Below are positions 14,961 through 27,900 of a stretch of DNA of 64,000 bases, in pieces (positions within the stretch are counted from its first letter, which is position 1; each line of letters begins with the position of its first letter). The notes below the pieces were generated by a model that ran no database searches, was not told where the DNA came from, and saw only the letters and a program-made list of their open reading frames with translations. Both the position numbers and the translations under genes were made by a program. Source of the stretch: Paramecium sonneborni (taxonomy: Eukaryota; Ciliophora; Oligohymenophorea; Peniculida; Parameciidae); assembly GCA_905182985.1 (NCBI GenBank), contig CAJJDN010000020.1, positions 434,441-498,440 of the forward strand, read 5' to 3'.

Positions 14961-15070
14961 ATTAATTTTTATTTAACTTATATATCATACATAATATAGA
15001 AATATTAAAAGCGATCAAATTCTTTAAAAATATTATACTGTATAATTTTGCAAGAAATTAAAATTCATTA

Positions 15071-17750
15071 ATGGAAGAATTTTTAAGATCATAAAGAATA
15101 GGCCCAACTTCTTTAACTCAATAAATCACTTCAAAATAAGAATCCGCATCACAAATAATTTTAGATGACGAAATTTAATAGGAAAGTTAAAGAGAAATCA
15201 TTGATAATAAAAGCTTCGATATGAATATGTCTCGATTTGAAAGTAAAGTAATTACTATAACTATTGAAGTCTGAATTTAGGAGAAAAGGACTATCCCCAT
15301 TTCGAACTCTGAAAACTCTTCAAACTTAAAAATAATCAAATTTCATACAGAATTTTAAATTGTAGTTGCATGTTCATCGATTTGTAAATAACATCTTTAC
15401 AAACTCATATATATTAAGAAATAATTAGAAATAGAAAATATCAGATTAATTATTTGAAAAACCTTTAACTTCTTAGAAAAAAGGAAATAGTAAGATAAAT
15501 TTATAATTAATTGTAGTTTAAGACACATAATCATGGATTCCAATATTTTTACCCTCTACAAATGTCATAATAATATGGGATATATTTGGGTTTCTAAATA
15601 ATCTATTAATGCTTTGGCTTACACCATTTTTAGGATCATTTAATAATTATTAAAATGATATCATTTAGGCTCTTTAATAGATCATCCTAATATTTTAAAT
15701 CATTGATTTTTTAGTTTAATTTAATAGAGGAGTATTTATTTCTGCAATCCTTATTACAAATAGAATGACAATAATAAAAGAATATTTAAAATCAAATGCT
15801 CTAGCAGATTTTTTTAGAGTTTTTATATGGTTTTGCCTTAAGCATGATATTTTAGTCAACGGATTTCTAGAAATTACAATTATATTAGAAATTATACTGA
15901 TTTATTAGAATATTTAGAGATATCTTGCTGAATATTTCCAATATTTTTATTTGAAAGGAGGTTAAAATGCAATTCTAGATCTAACTTAACTAATAATTCA
16001 AATATATTATTTTGCCCATATAACAGCCTGTGTTTGGCATTATACAGGAGAGAAAAGTCAATATTTAGGAACTTCTTGGTTAGTTGAACATAAATTAACT
16101 GAATCTTCATCTTGGCATTAATATAATGCCTCCTTTTATTGGGCAACTATGACAATGACAACTGTTGGTTATGGTGATATTTCTGCTTCAAATTAAGCTG
16201 AAATGACTATCTCATCAATTATTATGTTTTTTTCCAGTTATGCTTTTGCTTATACTATGAGTTCAATTGGAATTATTTTAAAAAATCTTTACGATTCAAA
16301 ATAAACTTATAAGTAAAAATTATTTAATAATTTAGAAAGAACTTAATTTAAATAACCTAGTATATGCATAAAAATTAGGTAGATGAAAATATTCAAGGTA
16401 GGATTAGAAATTACATTAGAATTCATTCTAATTCAGAAAAGGGAGAAAATTAAGCTGAAATAGATAATATTATTAGTTTATTACCAAGTAATTTATAAAA
16501 AGACTTAAATACTGATATTTAAACTAGAGTTCTTAAAAAAATGAAGCTCATTATTAATCATTTTACAAAATACACTTAACAATAAGTTGCAAAAAATCTT
16601 GAATTAATTTAATTTTTACCTGGAGATATAATATATAAATAAGGAGATTCTCATGAAGATAATCTGTATTACTTATTCTTATCAATATTAGTTATTTTAT
16701 ATAGAATGGAGAAGTTAACCTCATAGAACTCTAGACTGAAATTAAGTTAAGGAATTTAAAGAATAATTCATATTTAGGTTATTATTCTTTTTTTACAGGA
16801 TTTTCTCCAAAGGAAACTGCAATTAGCTAAGATACTAGTCAGCTTTATAGAATTAATAGAAAAAAATTTTTAGATATCATTAAACAAAATTAAAAGGATT
16901 TAGAAATTTTTCATCATATAAAAGATAAAATGATTTATAAATCAAACTTTGTATTAATTGATCACAAATGTAACTTTTGTAATAGATATGTACATCAAGA
17001 AATTGATTGTCCATTAATTTAATATAAACCTGATTTGGAACGAATATTAAAAAAAGATTAATTCAAAGAGAAGTTAAATATAAGAAGGTTTTTGCCAAGA
17101 AATAAATCAAAATTTAATTCTTTACTTTAAAATTAAATGGTAGAAGAATAATTAAAACTTTATTAAGAAGAAAATTTACTATATGACGATTTAATATCTC
17201 ATAATGAAATATAAAATGATAAATCTGTATTTTCAGATCAATAAATTACATCTTAATAGATAATAACAAGTGAAAAAGATATATGTGCAGATTAGTAAGC
17301 TTAAAGATAAAATTCTAGAAGAACAACTTAGAATATTTAAGGAAAATCATGCAAAAGTATCATATGTTTATATTAGGATTATCTTATTTGAAATTAAAAC
17401 CATGTTTTTAGGAACCAAAATCATCATAAAGAAGAATAGGATCTTCAAATGATGAAATTTTAGTACCTAAAGAATAGAATATGATTGAAGAGATGGAGAA
17501 AATATTTAAAAAAAATTTAAAATCATCTCTAAATATAGATTCAATATCAGTAAAGTCATAGTATTATATGCCTTAATATTAAATTGAAGTTCAAATAAAA
17601 TTATGGATTAAAAGTTAAAAAAAAAGAAATCATAAATTTTGGAATATATATAAATATTTAAAAAAATATACTTTTTCAAGTTTTGTAAAGGAGGCAGCAA
17701 TAAAGATGATGAGTTAGGGTAAAAAAATGTACAATACTCTTTAGGTTTGA
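15071..17750 (+). CDS. K+ channel with C-terminal cyclic-nucleotide-binding domain
   Basis: Start 15071, stop 17748-17750, 862 aa; introns 15248-15269 (22 nt), 16360-16382 (23 nt), 16666-16691 (26 nt) and 17357-17376 (20 nt). Hydrophobic segments S1-S6 run from about residue 150 to 400: NVIIIWDIFGFLNNLLMLWL, a DFLVQFNRG segment (S2-S3), a poorly charged S4, S5 with FAHITACVWHY, pore helix and K+ filter MTMTTVGYGDI near residue 357, then S6. A C-linker (ENIQGRIRNYI) leads to a cyclic-nucleotide-binding fold: FLPGDIIYKQGD, LYFIQNGEVNLIE, GYYSFFTGFSPKETA. It belongs to the EAG/CNG-like group common in ciliates. S4 has few Arg, so voltage sensing may be weak. A CxxC pair (HKCNFCNR) lies behind the binding domain. 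A paralogue is encoded at 49229-51497. Confidence 0.9.
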
Positions 17751-17805
17751 TTAATTTGAAATAATATTGTAATAAAATATTAATTAATAAATTTTTGTTA
17801 AATAA

Positions 17806-20164
17806 ATGGATAATAGAGCAGCTCAATAGAGAATAGGTTAAATAAGACAATAGTTAGTTTAAGAAATAGATGATAAGGATTAAAAATAAGAGTATGCTCA
17901 ATTATGGGCAGGATTTTATAAAAAGACATTATAGTAAAGATTAGATTAATTGAATAAAATATAAAATGTAAATGTTGAGTATTTCAAAGATGGAGGATTA
18001 TCATTATAAAACGCAAATTTAATGGTTGAAAATTGTATAGGAAAAATAGGAATGCCTTTAGGATTGGGATTAAATTTTTTAATAAATGGTTAGTATTATA
18101 TAATTCCAATGGCAATTGAAGAGCCTTCTGTAATAGCAGCAGCTAGTGCAGCAGCAAAGACTATAGCAGAATGTGGAAACGGATTCGAAACATATTCAAC
18201 TAGGCCAGTAATGATGGGTTAATTATAATTATTGAATGTTGATAATTAATCAAAAGCAGAATGTTTAATAGATTCAAATAAAATATCAATAATAAATAGA
18301 GGAAATTAAGCATGTTAAAATATGGTAAAAAGAGGAGGCGGAATTGAAGATGTAAAATTAAGATAATTAGGAGATGGTTAAGCTTCTGTTGATATATTTA
18401 TAAATGTTTGTGATAGTATGGGGGCTAATATAGTGAATACAGTGCTAGAACATTTAGCACCTTTGATAGAAGAAATAACTGGTTATTAAGTTGGGATTAA
18501 GATTTTAACAAATTTATGTTTGAATAGAAAAGTGACATCACTTTTTAAATTGAATATTGAGAAGATGAATTATAAAAATTATACAGGATAATAAGTAGCA
18601 TAGATGATTCTAAATGCATATAAGTTTGCTTAATTAGATTATTTTAGAGCAGTTACTCATAATAAAGGTATATTAAATGGAATTGAAGCAGTTTGTAATG
18701 CAACAGGTTAAGATGGTAGAGCAGTAAATGCTTCATTACATGGATATGCTAGTATAGATGGTAAATATAAACCATTATCAAAATATTATATTGAAGGAGA
18801 TTAATTTATCGGAGAATTATCAATACCTATATCTGTTGGTACTTAAGGAGGAGTAATTTCATAAAATCCATTATATTAAGCAGTCTTTTAAATTTTAGAA
18901 TATCCTGATTCATAAAAATTAGCTGAAATTATGGCTTGCGTTGGATTAGCTTAAAATTTTGCAGCTTTAAGAGCTCTAACAGTTGAAGGTATTTAAAAAG
19001 GACATATGTCTTTACATGCTAAAAATATTGCTATTTCTGTTGGAGTTCCAGATCATCAAGTTGAAGATGCTGTTTTATTTATGAAAAATAGAGGAAGTTT
19101 TAGAAAAGAAACAGCATAAGAATTTTTGAAAGCTTATCATTTATTTTAAGAAATTGCAAAAGTTAAAGGTAAAAAAAATTAATCTTTATGTACTTTTTCT
19201 GCTTAATTTTAATTAGAAGGATCTTAAGAAAAAGTAGAATTACATGTTGTTTTTGATTGTCATTCTAATAAAAGAATTGATGTTGATTTTTTAAGTTAAT
19301 CTGAAATATCAATTAAATTATTTGGAACTAAAGGTCATACATGGTTTTAAAATCTATTTAAAATTATTAATATTGTTAAAATTGAAGAATAATCAGAAAA
19401 TATACCTAAAAAAGGATTAACTGTAAAATTAAAAGTGATTTCTATTTTAATCAATTTATTAAGTTATAATTTATTAATAATTGATTATGATAAAACAAGA
19501 AATTATCTAAATTATGTGTTGAATTAATAACATATTGATTTTCCAGATGGAGAAATTGAATTTAAATATGGAATTGCTCTTTTAACAGAATTACTACATA
19601 TTTTTGAATATAATATTTAATAATTTATAGGAGAATAGGTATTAAAGAATGCACTTTTGAATGAATAGAATTTGATTATAAAGAGTCATATAAATAGTTT
19701 TGAATTTTGGCAGAAAGCAAAATTAGACAAAGAATTTCAAATAGGAAACTTTTGGCTTTATAGAAAGAAACGATTATCTTGTACAATGATGTTATTATGT
19801 GATTGCATTAATTTCAAATCAATTGATGAAAAATTAGTAGAATTAATGAAACAATTAGGAGATGTCTATGAAATTGAAATAACATTAACTAGAGACACTG
19901 AAAAATGGAAAGAGTAAGCATATTCATTCTAACAGTTTTAGTGCAACTCTTAAAGATCCTAACATTTATACATATTGGCTAATGTAACATGATTAGTTAC
20001 TTTAAGGGGATAGAAATTGTGTTTTAGATTAATTTAAGAATGAATCTTCAGCTATGTTAGAAATGAAGAGACAAAGAATCCAACCGCTCCTTCCCACATC
20101 TATGGCTCATTTATCAAAATAAGCTACCACAGCTGTTAGTTTATTATATCAATCGAGATTTTGA
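17806..20164 (+). CDS. Class II (bacterial-type) HMG-CoA reductase with a C-terminal extension
   Basis: Catalyses HMG-CoA to mevalonate, the committed step of isoprenoid synthesis (or the reverse in degradative bacteria). Start 17806, one 22-nt intron (19914-19935), stop 20162-20164; 778 aa. Residues 1-430 align with soluble class II enzymes: [39 protein letters not shown] (catalytic Glu about residue 105), [28 protein letters not shown] (catalytic Lys 287), [12 protein letters not shown] (Asp 303) and [19 protein letters not shown] (His 400). No membrane domain is seen. About 345 further residues have no match I can name; they read as a folded mixed alpha/beta region. The start lies 55 bp after the preceding channel gene. 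Most eukaryotes have the membrane-bound class I enzyme, so transfer from a prokaryote is inferred. Confidence 0.92.
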
Positions 20165-20255
20165 TTATAATTATATAATTTAAATAAATAATCTTTTGTT
20201 CATATTAATCATTTTACTTTCTATTCACAAATTCATTAAAAAATTATATACAAAA

Positions 20256-20828
20256 ATGTTCTCGAAAGAAGATTTTAATTTTCAATTAATTTCTTTCCCT
20301 TCATATATTTTTCACTTTGTATCAATTATTTGAACAACTTATTAGACCATCTTGGAATAGAATTATTAAATTGATGTATATATCTTTTAATCAAATACAA
20401 TTCATCAATTATTAAATGCCCTAAAATTACTTATTAGCTTAGCAAATTAAAATTCTTATGAAAAAATGATTAAAATATCAGTCATTTTTGCCAAGAATTA
20501 AATATAAAATAGAATGCGATATAATTTAATTTATTATTAATAAAAAATAAAGTTTTGAATCGGTAATTAAGAATTTATTAAGACAAGTTCTATGAAATAA
20601 TTTGATAAGATTTAAAATGTGCCTAAGAATTAAAAATAAACAAAATTTTCAACAAAAACAATCTAGACATAGCTAATTAATTTTTAATATCAAATTATCG
20701 CTTAGAGATGGATTTAATTTTCAAAAATAAGTTTTTCAATTAATAGATGACAATAACAAAAAGACTTTAAATTATTCTTAAAGAGTACTTAAAATTTACT
20801 CAAGAAGGTGACATCATAAAATTAATGA
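20256..20828 (+). CDS. Hypothetical Gln-rich helical protein, exon model tentative
   Basis: ATG 20256 followed by a 27-nt intron (GTATC...TAG). A consistent model of 155 aa needs three more introns (32, 23 and 23 nt) and ends at TGA 20826-20828. The stretches IHQLLNALKLLISLAN, LLLIKNKVLNRQLRIYQ and KQVFQLIDDNNKKTLNYSQR look coiled-coil-like. Frames further downstream to about 21043 are also open, so the 3' end is uncertain. No family recognised. Confidence 0.4.
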
Positions 20829-21438
20829 ATATCTCTTTTAAGTAATAATTTTTAAGTTTTAAGTTCATTTTAAATATTTTCCATAAAAAAAAATTTTAAC
20901 TACTGATGTTGGTTATCCAAACTTTTGACTTTAGATGTATTAGAATTATGCAAAAAAGTTAATTCGCAAAAAGGTCAGTATCAAAAAAATTTTAGATAAT
21001 CAAATCATCTTTATAATCCACAAAAAAATAAATTATATATTGATTAACATTACAATTATCAATATATGTGTATTATAATATATTTTTTGTAATAAAAAAA
21101 AGTTAGATAGAAGTAATTAATAAAAAATGGAAATTAATATTTAGATAGAATGCATTTTTGTATCAACAGAGTACATTATAATCATGGGATATGAATTATA
21201 ACATAACATCTTAATATAAATTAAGTTGTAAGTTTGAGATAAAAAATATGAATAGGTTATTTAAAGTAGAATATGAATAATTATTTATGAGTAAATTTTT
21301 AAGAATAGATACAAATAGGGTACTTTTAGAAAATTAAATAAGTGATTCTTTAAAAAATAACGATATAAATACGTACTTAAAATTTAAAATAATCAAAGGG
21401 ATTGACAAATAGTACTTAATTCTTATAATGATAAATTA
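20829..21438. other. Spacer, about 610 bp
   Basis: AT-rich, with short open stretches but no convincing exon, and no repeats or RNA-like structure that I can see. It should contain the promoter of the LRR gene that starts at 21439. Confidence 0.4.
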
Positions 21439-24400
21439 ATGTATTATTTTAAAGGCAAGACTCGTTCTCCTCTTCCAAAGTTGGCTGATCGCTCATAGTC
21501 AAGACTTGATAAATTGAAGACATTTTTCTTACCTGAGAGAAGTGTGTCAACTAGAACATATTCAAGAAAGACCGAGAACCGCACAGAACAAAATTAGATG
21601 CTTACTGAGTATTAAGGAGATTTAGTTGAAATGATTATTCCAAAAAAAGCAACTAAGCGTATGTGTAATCTAAAGAAGGTGATGCCATAGATTTTTTAAA
21701 AACCGAAAATAGTTATTAGAGAAGAAGAATCTATGAATATAGAAAGTGATTCAGCACCTAAATCTCCTGATTCATAAGAGGAAGTTCATCTTGATATGTC
21801 TGCTATAAAATAAGCAATGTTATCAATTAATAATAAGTTGAACGCAGATGAATCATTCTTTGGTTTTATTAAAAAGAAAGATAAATTAAGAGACATTGCA
21901 GAGAATTTTGGAGAATTAGAACAGAATATTTCAAATCCAGGTCATTTTTATTGTAAGAATGATAGTTTATTTCCAAAAAGAATAGATGATGCAAGTCATT
22001 TGAAAGAGGATAAATTGATAAATTTGTCAAATTTAGGAGTAGGAGAGAAATATTACCCTCTTATTAAAATACTACTGTAAAAACAATAGAATATAAAATA
22101 ACTTACATTTTAGGGAAATAGGATAAATGATAAATTATTTTTGAGTCTAGTTTAACATTTTCCACCAATCATGAAGGACTTGAATTTAAAAGACAATTCA
22201 CTTGGAATTAAAGGAGCTCATATATTAGCTGAACACCTAACTCGATTTCAAAAGTAATGGAATTTGTTATAAAAAGTCTTAAAATTCTTAATATTGCCAA
22301 CAATTTGATAGGTGATCATGGGGCTAATTTCTTTCTTAAAAATCTACATAAGAATGTCCTTCTTAGTAAATTAATTATTTCAGAAAATAATTTATCTGAT
22401 GGTATTGGATAAAGTTTATATGACTTATTAATAAAGTCATCAGGCTTAGAAGTCTTAGTAATAAATTGGAATTAACTGGGTTCATCTTCTGGAATATTTA
22501 TAGCCAAAGCTTTGTTAATTAATAGAGTATTGAAAGTATTAGATTTAAGTTACAATCGAATAGGATCAAATGAAAAATCAAATTGTATTTAATCTTGGTG
22601 TTAAGCAATATTAAATCCATAATTCAGTTTAGTACATTTAGATTTATCCTATAATTAAATTTCAGAAAAATAAATACGTTAACTTAACGAAGCTTTATTA
22701 AAAAATAATACTATATATGGAATTCATTTAGAAGGCAATAAATTTGAAGGTTTTATAGATCCTTATGGATTTATTTAATTTTAACAAATAAATGAAGAAT
22801 TCAGTTAAATCAAATATCAAATAGATGGAGTTAATTATATTCCTGAATTAACTAGAATAACTACTTAAAATGCTTGTTGGATATGTTAAGGATGGGTTGA
22901 ACATCATTTTTAATACATTCCAGATTTTGAATAATAAGACACTCCAATATTCCTTCATTTAGATTTCTTAAAGTAAATTTAATTTCTCATTTTAGTTATA
23001 AACCAATTCCTATGACTTCAAGTCTTGAACTTAAAGCATAATTAATAGAGTAATAGAAAGATTTGCTATCAAAAAAGGATATTTAATAATAAAAATCAAA
23101 TTAGAATGGTGAATTAAATGTTCCTAAAGTGAATGCCAGAAAAAGCAGCGTTTTAACTAAAGAAGTACTTGATGAATTGGAAAAATTTTGTTATTCAACA
23201 TATTAAATGTGTCCACCTAAATAAAAAATTCTATATTTTTTTTCTAATCCTTTGAGTGAGAAATATTTTATTGAACCTACTTAAGACAATATGCCAACAC
23301 CTTAAGATAATATGATTTTATAAGGTAAAGATCCTAAACATTAATATCATTATTTTTCTGATGGAACTGTTTTAAAATTCAAGAAAATTCTTTTTGTTAA
23401 TTATTTGTATACAAAATAAGAATTTATTATTGATGATAAAAATAATTATAAACCGCTTATAAGATTGTTTCCACGATCTTCAGAAAAGAAATATGTCTTA
23501 AAACGAGTAGGCAATAATTTATAGAGAAATTAAATAAATTTTCACTAATGGAATATCGAAGAATCTTTGTTTCGTTAACAATTTTAATAAGATAGTGAAG
23601 AAATTTTAACTGAATGTTTTTAATTTGATTGGAGTTGTAGTAAGATTAATAGATTTGTTAAAAATGATTATGAATAAATGAAGTTAAAAGAATATTTAAG
23701 GGAAAATTATCAATTAATTAAAGATATATATAAATTTTATTCTAGTTCTGGATATTTTACTTCAGAATGCTTTTCAATTTCATTTTCATCTTATATAAAA
23801 ATGCTATAATAAATTGGAATAATTGATAATGAGACTGTAAAAGTATAAGATGTAGAAATTGATTTAGTTTCTATTAAGAATAATATTGATCCAAAATTTA
23901 TATATAATCCTGATAAAGCTCTTGTTAGATTTCAATTTTTAGAAATGTTTTTTCGATTAGCAAATGATAAATATGTTAGAACTAATATTGTAAAAAATCA
24001 TGCTGATGCTGTTTATCGATTGATTAAAGAGTTCAAAGAATATTTCAAAAACTTTGATACTTGTTAAAAATGGAGAAATGATAGATACTGGAATAAAGAA
24101 TGTGAATATTTAATAAAATTCAAATCTCCCTTTTTAAAAAAGCTTTATGATTATGTTACTGACTTAAACAATAGAAAATGGTATTTTAAAATGAAATGGG
24201 TGGCAATTAAAGAATTCAAAGACTTTTGTAAATAAATGGGATTAATGGATTATGTTAGTGAAAAAATAATTTTAATTATTTTCAATTTTTCAATGATGTC
24301 TTAAGCAGATGAATTAACATAAGATCGTCATATTAGAATGACTTAAATAGAGTTTTATGAAGCATTAGCTAGATTAGCAGAGTATATAAGTCCAGGGGCT

Positions 24401-24942
24401 ATTGGTGAGACAACAGAAGCTTCTGTATCTTTTAGATATAGTTTACCTTTACATGTTAAATTAGAGACACTTTTAACACACATTTATTTTAATGTAGTCA
24501 AAAGGTAAATTAAGACGTATTTTTTAGATCTCCTTAATTTACAGTGTTTTATGATCTTTTTACAAATATTTAAAAATAGGATTGGTTACCAAAATAAAAA
24601 GTAAGTAAAAAAAATGATTAAGATGAAGATCCATAGTATGTGAATTATTAAGACACTTTAACAGTTTATAATGCAGCATTATATTGTGGTATGAATAATA
24701 ATTGATAATTAATAGCTATGCATAAATAACCTTATTTGAATCCTAATTATTAAAGCTTTTTGAGAAAGGGTTTTTTAATTATTGATTAATCCCCAAGAAG
24801 AAGTACACTTTTAAGTCCAAGGAATATTCTTCAAAATTAAAAATAGATAAAGAAATCAGGGTTTGCTATGGATGAACTCAAGATCTCACCTCCTCTTTCT
24901 CCAAGAGCTCGTTCACCTAGTTTACGTAAGCAGGGCAAATGA
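21439..24942 (+). CDS. Leucine-rich-repeat protein with a large conserved C-terminal region
   Basis: Start 21439, stop 24940-24942, 1135 aa; introns 22254-22276, 22973-22995, 24505-24527 (23 nt each) and 24689-24715 (27 nt). Residues about 230-440 hold ribonuclease-inhibitor-type LRRs: LNIANNLIGDHGANFF, LIISENNLSDGIGQSL, VLDLSYNRIGSNEKS, HLDLSYNQISEKQIRQ, GIHLEGNKFEG. The next ~600 residues contain WSCSKINRFVKND, IKDIYKFYSSSGYFTSECFS and ALVRFQFLEMFFRLANDKYV, a layout I associate with flagellar/ciliary LRR proteins, though I cannot name the family. The ends are basic with SPR/SPRAR motifs, plausible phosphorylation sites. Scaffold function is inferred. Confidence 0.82.
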
Positions 24943-24986
24943 GACATTTTAAAAATTTATTTTTTTTTTCTTTAATTAATTATGAG

Positions 24987-27900
24987 ATGGATAAATTCAT
25001 TGATAATGTACCTTTACATGAAATAGTCATCAAAAGTCTAGAAACTTATTCTACAAAAAACTGAAAGTAATATGAAGAAAGTATTATTTCTTATTTACTA
25101 ACAAGATTGAACTTGTGAATGGAGAAGTAAAGGCACTTACTGGTTATGGAAAATCTTACATAGGCAATAAAGTCTAATCATTTACTTTTAAATAACATAT
25201 TATAGAAGTCTTATCCTTTCTATGGAGATTTGAAATACTAATGATAATTGTCTATATCATTATTAGTTGGGCTCTTTAAGATGACGAAGCTAGGTATTTA
25301 GAAATTGAATATTCAAAAGCAATTTAGTTATTTTGTTTCAAAGTATAGTATTACTTTTAGATTATTGTCTCTATGTAATAAAGTGCATTCTTAAATTTCG
25401 TAATTTTAGAATTGTCGAATCACAATTGAATGAATAAAAGTATATTATTTTGGAGAACTTTATTCACTCTAAAGAACCTGTGGCATCAGACTCATCTGAA
25501 GATATAAATACCTATTTCCATCCATAAAAACAAGTATTAAGAGAATAGATTAAAGTTGGAGATATTGTTATTTTATAAAAAACATATGAATGCCCTGCAG
25601 ATGTATTGCTATTAGAATCAAGTCATCAGGTTGTATAAATTGATTAAAATGAATTTGGTATTTAAACACCTAAAATTACAATTCCTTGCTAATCTACATT
25701 TAGTATTTGATAATTTAAATCTTTATTATAGTATAACCAAAATCAGATACTAAAGGATTGTTGATTGAATTTAAGTTAACATTAAATGGACAGATTTAGT
25801 ATTCCTATCAATTAGGTAAAAAATCAAGTTTAATGGGTATGATCAAATTAAAGAATGATCCAAAAGTTTTTAAATTCAATTAAGACAATGTTATTTTCAG
25901 TGGTGAAAAGCTTTTGAATACAGATTGGGCATTAGGAATAGTTTTAGTAGCTGGAAATAACTGTTTACGTATTTACAAGCCTAGAAAACATAAACGTTAA
26001 AAGTCATTGTTTTTTATTGGTTTAATTATTCTTGGATATTTTATAAGTTTAGTAAGTGATTTAATTTAATTTTAAATAGCTTGCCAATCTGATATATAAA
26101 TCAAATTATGGAATTCATTTATGTTTTAATTCTATGTTAATTCCATTATATGCTATATTTTATAAAGAATTTGTTTAGATTTTTCATTACATTAAATAAC
26201 CAAGTATTTAAAAGAAAGTTAAACCTATGAATGCAATCGAATAAGGAAATAATTAAGGAAAAGATAGTAAATATTAGTTTTAAATTTTAAGATGATAAAC
26301 ATATATGGATTGAATTCAACAAAGTAAAGAATATGACTGAAATATATTCTTAAAATAAATTATTAAAATATGATGAGATTTAAGATTTTTCAATTATGAT
26401 GTAATAAACAAATGTATAATAATTTATTTAATATTTTAAAGTATTGGAAATGTTCAAAAGTGAATTTAGTATGTTTAGAATTGAATTAATAATATTTTTT
26501 AAAAAAAAGAAAGATTAAATCAATTTATATTGATGATAAACAATACACATTTAAATATAAATAATTAGTAACAATAATGAATAGCAATTAAGTATAATTG
26601 GGGGATAATTATTATAAAACATTATTAGATACTGGCAGAGAAAATGATATATTTGATGAGGATAAAAAAGATTACAGTGAATTAATAAATTCCAATCCTT
26701 ATTCTCCTCATAATTAAGAAGAACGTTAAAATTATGGGATTAGTACAAATTTATAGTTTTCACTTTCTAAGAAAACGATAGAGGCTTCTTAATAGAGAAA
26801 ACTTAAGAATTCTTTAGGGAAAACTATATCATTTAGAACAAGAATCGTAAAGAGTGGAAGTGATTAAAGTTCTTCAATCAATTAATTGTAAAAGCAATAA
26901 TTGAATGAATAATAGTTTATTACATAATTGTTTGATGATTTTGATAATTAATATCATGAGAGAATTGTTGCATTATTGCTTTTATGTGAGATAGAAAATA
27001 AATATAATGAATAAAAAAAAACAATTGAAACTTATTGTAAAAATCCATAAGATTATATATTGATTGAGTTCTGTAATCTTTTAGAATATAAACTTAAATG
27101 TAATATTGAAACTGAACGTTAGATTTACGATTTATTCTTAAAAAGTTAATTAAAAATAATAGAAATCTAAGGAAAATTGAAATAATATAAAATTTTGAGT
27201 GAAAACAAAGAAACAAAAAATAGATTAGGTGTTTATTCGGTTCTTTTAAAAGATCCTGAGGAATTCAATGAAGATGAAGGAGCACTCCTTTATATAAAAA
27301 TTGAAACATCTTAAATGTATGAAAATACAAATATGAATATAAATGTTTTAGAAACTAATTCAACATTATATTATATGTTAAAACATGGAGAATAACCTAC
27401 TCTTTATTTTAAAAAGCAATTAAAAAAGAGTGAGGCTAAATAATTCTTATAAAACAAAATGAATATTATGAATTCCTATACAACAGATGAAGATTAATTA
27501 GAACTATTATATTTAAAATTGGAATCTTAGGCTGAATTGTTAATGATCATAGGATCTCATGCAAAAATAGATTAGAGTGCTCTTTTAACAATAGATGCAT
27601 TTTCTTAAGCAAATGTATTAATATAATTATGATTGTAGTTAAATACATGGTTAGTTTCTGCTGAGAGTCAATTTGTAGTTTTAAGGTTTTTGTTTGATGC
27701 TAAATTTATTGAAAATGAAAATGATTTAAATTAATTTAATTCAGGAGATGAGAGGACATTGAAGTTTGCAATATAAAGTGCATGCTCAAATCTAATAAAA
27801 TAATAGAGGTAAAATTAAAATTAAGTTTAAGAATATTTGAAGCTTAAGACATAGAAAAGAAATATATTTTACTTAGTTGTGAGGCTTTATTAACAATAAT

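Noticed and set aside
20007..20060. A 23-nt intron at 19984 in the HMG-CoA reductase gene
   Set aside because: It leads to an early stop; a 22-nt intron at 19914-19935 instead keeps a long, protein-like frame to 20164.
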